DNA from: Hoplostethus atlanticus | Lineage: Eukaryota; Chordata; Actinopteri; Trachichthyiformes; Trachichthyidae | DNA: 64,000 nt | NCBI GenBank assembly: GCA_034670405.1 | Contig: JAXDDX010000003.1 | Span: 8,684,501-8,748,500 of the forward strand | Direction: 5' to 3' | Shown: positions 60,679 to 64,000 of the stretch, one piece after another | How positions within the stretch are numbered: the stretch's first letter is position 1 | Layout: every line of letters begins with the position of its first letter | Translations under genes and position numbers: made by a program | Notes under the pieces: generated by a model | Seen by the model: only the letters and a program-made list of their open reading frames with translations | What the model was told of the DNA's origin: nothing | Databases searched by the model: none

Positions 60679-60890
60679 GGTAAATGGACTGTACTTATAT
60701 AGCTTTCTAGTCTTCTCCGACCACTCAAAGCGCTTTACACTACATTCACATTCACCCCATTCACACACATTCATACACTGATGGCAGGGCGCTACCATGT
60801 AAGGCGCCAACCTGCACATCAGGGGAAACTAAGCATTCGTACACATTCACACACCGAAGGCGCAGCTTAAGACCTCCAATATAAATGGTA
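60679..60890. mobile_element. common fish interspersed repeat (GGTAAATGGACTGTACTTATATAG family)
   Basis: The segment begins GGTAAATGGACTGTACTTA, then has TTTCTAGTCTTCTCCGACCA, CTCAAAGCGCTTTACAC, CATTCATACACTGATGGCAG and GCGCCAACCTGCACATCAG. I recognise this order from a repeat present in very many teleost genomes. The copy is fairly well kept over 200 bp. No coding capacity is seen; the superfamily is not assigned. Confidence 0.8.
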
Positions 60891-61359
60891 CTGTTTCCCT
60901 CCATACATTAGGGCATGTCATTACTGTTGAGATCGCAGCCCTAATGGGTCTGCCTGCAGAGGTAAAGCAGTGTGTAATCACTGTCAGCGATAGAGCGAAA
61001 CACAAGGATCTAATGTGGCTTTCTTCGAGTGAAAATCACAGAAATGACAAAGCAACATTGATAGAAACTCTTGCCGTCTGTCAGCTCATCCTCAAATGGG
61101 TTTTTTGTGTTGCCTCCCACCCACATCCTATGTTTGTTTGAAAACATTTCCTCTCATGATGCGTTCCCCCATCAAAAGCGGCATAGGCACCGGGGGGGTG
61201 ACGATGGAAAAGGAAGCGAGGCTCTGACACGCACATGCACAATCAGGTGCACAATTCACATGCACTCACCTAGTGCATGATGGGAGGGAGAGCGACGGTG
61301 AGCATACCTTTCAGGTTATTAATAGTGTCCTCGGTGACATTCAGCTACACGGAGGGCAT
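60891..61359. other. unique non-coding sequence
   Basis: No feature could be supported. Confidence 0.5.
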
Positions 61360-61387
61360 GTGGGGAGGTGGGGAGGTGGGGGGGGGT
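61360..61387 (+). repeat. (GTGGGGAG)n G-rich repeat, strong potential G-quadruplex
   Basis: Two near-perfect GTGGGGAG units are followed by a G10 run, giving at least four runs of G4 or more with two- to three-base loops. Confidence 0.88.
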
Positions 61388-61456
61388 GAATCTTTGTCTT
61401 CAGTGTGTGTGCGCACATGTGTTATGTATGTGTGATTGCTTTTAGATGTTTGACTT

Positions 61457-61490
61457 TGTGTGTGTGTGTGTGTGTGTCTGTGCGTGTGTG
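61457..61490. repeat. (GT)n microsatellite, interrupted
   Basis: About 10 GT units followed by a CTGTGC interruption and a short second run. Confidence 0.94.
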
Positions 61491-61662
61491 TTCAGTGTGT
61501 TAATGTCAACACAGAGTGCAGTCGGTGAGGCTCATTGTCTTTGAAGACGTCGGTGGGAGATGAAAGGGCTTTTCTCTCACGGATGACATTGCCCCCCCCC
61601 CCATTACCCCTTTCTGTCTTTCCATAATTCTGTGCTTGCTCTTTCTCCCTTTCCTCCTCCAT

Positions 61663-61694
<32 letters not shown>
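61663..61694. repeat. (CA)n microsatellite
   Basis: About 16 CA units; a C10 run lies at about 61592-61601. Confidence 0.97.
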
Positions 61695-61697
<3 letters not shown>

Positions 61698-62456
61698 TCT
61701 ATTGACATTCACTGGCTATACCACTGTTCTGTAAAGGAGAATGGATTTCGCGTAAGTGAGTCCTGAAGCACTTTCGCCATGTTGAATGTCCCACGGGGGC
61801 CTGAGAAGGGATAGATCTTTCCTAAGAGGCAGGCATAAAAAGAAGCCCCCCCTACGCAAACCCCAATCTTTCAGTTCTCCATCCAGCTGCCCTCCGTTCC
61901 ACAGGCATCCCCAACATCTGCCGAACATTGTCTTGGGTTCAGACGAGATGCTTCACGCCGTATTAATCGCAATTATTACAATCCTTCCTTCCCCACATGC
62001 ATGCCCTGTAAAAAAAAAAAGTTAAGCTGAGGAAAAAAAAACAAAAAAACAAAGCAAATCTGTTGTGACCAATTAGCTGCGAGGTATGCCTTTGGTGCAG
62101 TCATTTGTATCATGTGTCCATCCCTTAAAATCCTCTCTCTGGGGACACTTGTTTTGGCACAACAGAGTTCTACTTTTTTTTATGGGAAGACATTGAGATG
62201 CAGAGCAGTGCTGGCCCAGAATGGTGCAATGGGAGAGCAATAGATAAAATAAAAGCCCAGCCCCTTATCCAACCGAGTAACTGCTTTGCTGGGCAGGGTT
62301 TTCAACCAGCGGATGTCAGTGGATCCTGATCAGTAATACAATATCTATCTAAGTAGTGTCTGCAAGTACTCCTTGGTCTTGTGTATTTCACAAGCTAACA
62401 GGGTTTAATTCCCTGCTACAAAGCATTTGGGTCAATATGCTGGGGTCTGCCAACCA
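61695..62456. other. unique sequence
   Basis: A and T runs lie near 62010-62045. The stretch 61930-61990 and parts of 62060-62300 are repeat-free. No gene was recognised. Confidence 0.4.
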
Positions 62457-62510
62457 CCCCTCTCCCCCCTCTCCCCCCTCTCCCCCCTCTCTCCCCTCTC
62501 TGTCTCCCAG
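62457..62510. repeat. (TCTCCCCCC)n minisatellite
   Basis: Three exact 9-bp units at 62461-62487 with degenerate flanks. The minus strand reads G6 runs separated by AGA, a potential G-quadruplex. Confidence 0.92.
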
Positions 62511-62788
62511 TCGTAAAAAGATAATATTAACTATCGGGGTTGGCTTCAATTATTTGGGCTGTGAGGCGAGGGATAGGTGGAATGGTACAGGTGTGGAGGA
62601 GCAGAGGAGTGAAGGCCCGAGGATGGGTCCTCCTCCTCCATCACTCCACGCCGAGTGTCCTATATCCATCAGCAGTAGCGTGAATGTCAAAGAGGAGAGG
62701 AGATTAGCGCGGTGTCAACCCTGGCGGAGGTTAATGCAGGAGCAGGCCGACCATTTGTAACTCAAAAGAAGATTAATTACTGTGGCCC
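62511..62788. other. unique sequence, possibly regulatory
   Basis: Repeat-free, with TAATATTAAC and TTCAATTATTTGG cores near 62523-62560 and CpGs to 62730. No exon was recognised. Confidence 0.3.
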
Positions 62789-62808
62789 TGTGTGTGTGTG
62801 TGTGTGTG
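62789..62808. repeat. (GT)n microsatellite
   Basis: About 10 GT units. Confidence 0.95.
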
Positions 62809-64000
62809 CGTTAGCCAGTGCAGCGACTATTTGTTCACTGTTTTGTTTTGTTGTACTCATTTCAGCCATTGAAAGTCTACAGCTTCAATGGGGATCACCT
62901 TCGTTCCTCGGCGCTGTGCCCCATCAATCTTTGAATCAGCACCCGGTGTGACATTTTCTCTTGTAATGAGATGGAGCGGACCGTTCCTATTTCAGTGTTT
63001 TATTAGTTTTTAATACAGTACAAGAGAAGATGGATTCGAAGCGGGAGCAACATTAACATCCAACGCTGCACTGGAAGCCCGTCCTCTAATGCAGGTTCTG
63101 ACTTGATGCGTAGGAGGAGATGTTCTGCTGATGATCCTGCAATTCCCTTTCCTTTCATTTACAAGGGGCGTTATGTAGGCTACGACCTCTAGCAGTGATG
63201 TTCTGGTATTTTTTATTTTTATTCTGGTATAAAGTTCATAATGCATTTAATTTTTTATGTAATAAAGGATGAACATGGAGATGAAGGAACCTACTAAGGG
63301 AATATAGAGGACAGAACTAGAAAGAGAAAGAAGGATTGTGATGAGGGAAGACAGCCCTATACTCAAATAGTGACCCTGGATCGAAAGTGTGGGTCAGAAA
63401 TGAATCATTCCAATAATGTAAAAATCTCTTTATATGTGAGATTACATTTTTAAAACAGCTTTTTAAGTGGGTAAAAAAAGCAAATCCATAAAGTTTCATT
63501 AGTGTTGCTATATGGGGTGTGAAAACTTCCTAACTGGGCTCCCCAGGTGCTACAGTGGTTTAAGATTTACAATGTGACAGGGGGTGCACAGGGTTCCTTA
63601 TTTACAGAGAGAAATCGTCTCTACAGTAGTGCTGCTTCTTTCAAACCTCTTTTTAAAATATTCAACCTGCAACTTACAGCTCACTGTTTGGCAGTGCATA
63701 TAAAACAAGCCCGTGCTTCACTGCAGAGGGGCTTTCCACGTGGACCCCGAGGTGCCGAACACCTTCAAGGTCATTCAAAAGATGAGGAGTTAAAACACAA
63801 CAGCACGGGAGAAAATCACTTTGTACAGTAGGAATGTTATTATCTCTTCTGCTGCCACGATTTAAAAGCAAATACAAAGAAAAAATCAACCACCCTACAT
63901 GAGAAATCAAACGCCGGGGTGCAATAACCCCCAAGGTGCAAAGCATGTTTCTAACTTGGCACCTGTAGCAGAGCAAAGAGCCGGGGAGCGAACCAATTTG
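62809..64000. other. unique sequence to the window end
   Basis: No gene was recognised. A possible degenerate SINE head near 63545 is noted under findings. Confidence 0.45.

Overview
The window looks like teleost fish nuclear DNA. Three things point that way. Long CA/GT and GA/CT arrays are very dense: about 45 arrays of roughly 20 bp or more in 64 kb. It carries repeats that I recognise from fish genomes: L2-type LINE 3' ends with a TGTAA tail, tRNA-derived SINE heads, the GTAAATGGACTGTACTTATATAG family and an ATTCATTC/'GAGCCTATCCCAGC' element. It also has the GCTAACGTTAGC palindrome common in fish DNA. There is no operon-like gene spacing, ribosome-binding context or recognisable complete gene.

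No host protein-coding exon, rRNA, functional tRNA, microRNA or CRISPR array could be supported. The long open frames are antisense or low-complexity readings through microsatellites, or are within the number expected by chance in this much sequence. The only recognisable coding matter is broken transposon protein: the C-terminal end of a non-LTR retrotransposon ORF2 (6170-6353, +), a piece of hAT transposase (6624-6806, -), and a decayed L2-type ORF2 tail (45239-45845, +) with one in-frame stop and two frameshifts. The best reading is an intergenic gene desert or a very large intron.

Layout. 1-5.4 kb is mostly unique sequence with CA/GT arrays and a homeodomain/SOX/POU-motif-rich stretch near 4.2-4.7 kb. 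5.4-7.1 kb is a transposon-derived cluster: an irregular degenerate tandem repeat, then LINE and hAT remnants. 8.7-20.9 kb is microsatellite-dense, with an E-box/direct-repeat cluster at 14.2-14.4 kb, a SINE with an AT-rich tail at 16.7-17.1 kb and a roughly 100 bp CA array at 20.8 kb. 22-29 kb holds LINE and fish-repeat tails and AT-rich DNA. 29-43 kb is largely unique, with several microsatellite-free stretches rich in TAAT cores and CpG that look like candidate conserved non-coding elements. 44.6-46.2 kb is a second transposon cluster. 48-64 kb alternates candidate regulatory stretches, G-rich tracts and microsatellites.

The non-repetitive fraction looks more like a regulatory landscape than coding sequence. 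Conservation could not be tested here, so every regulatory call is tentative.
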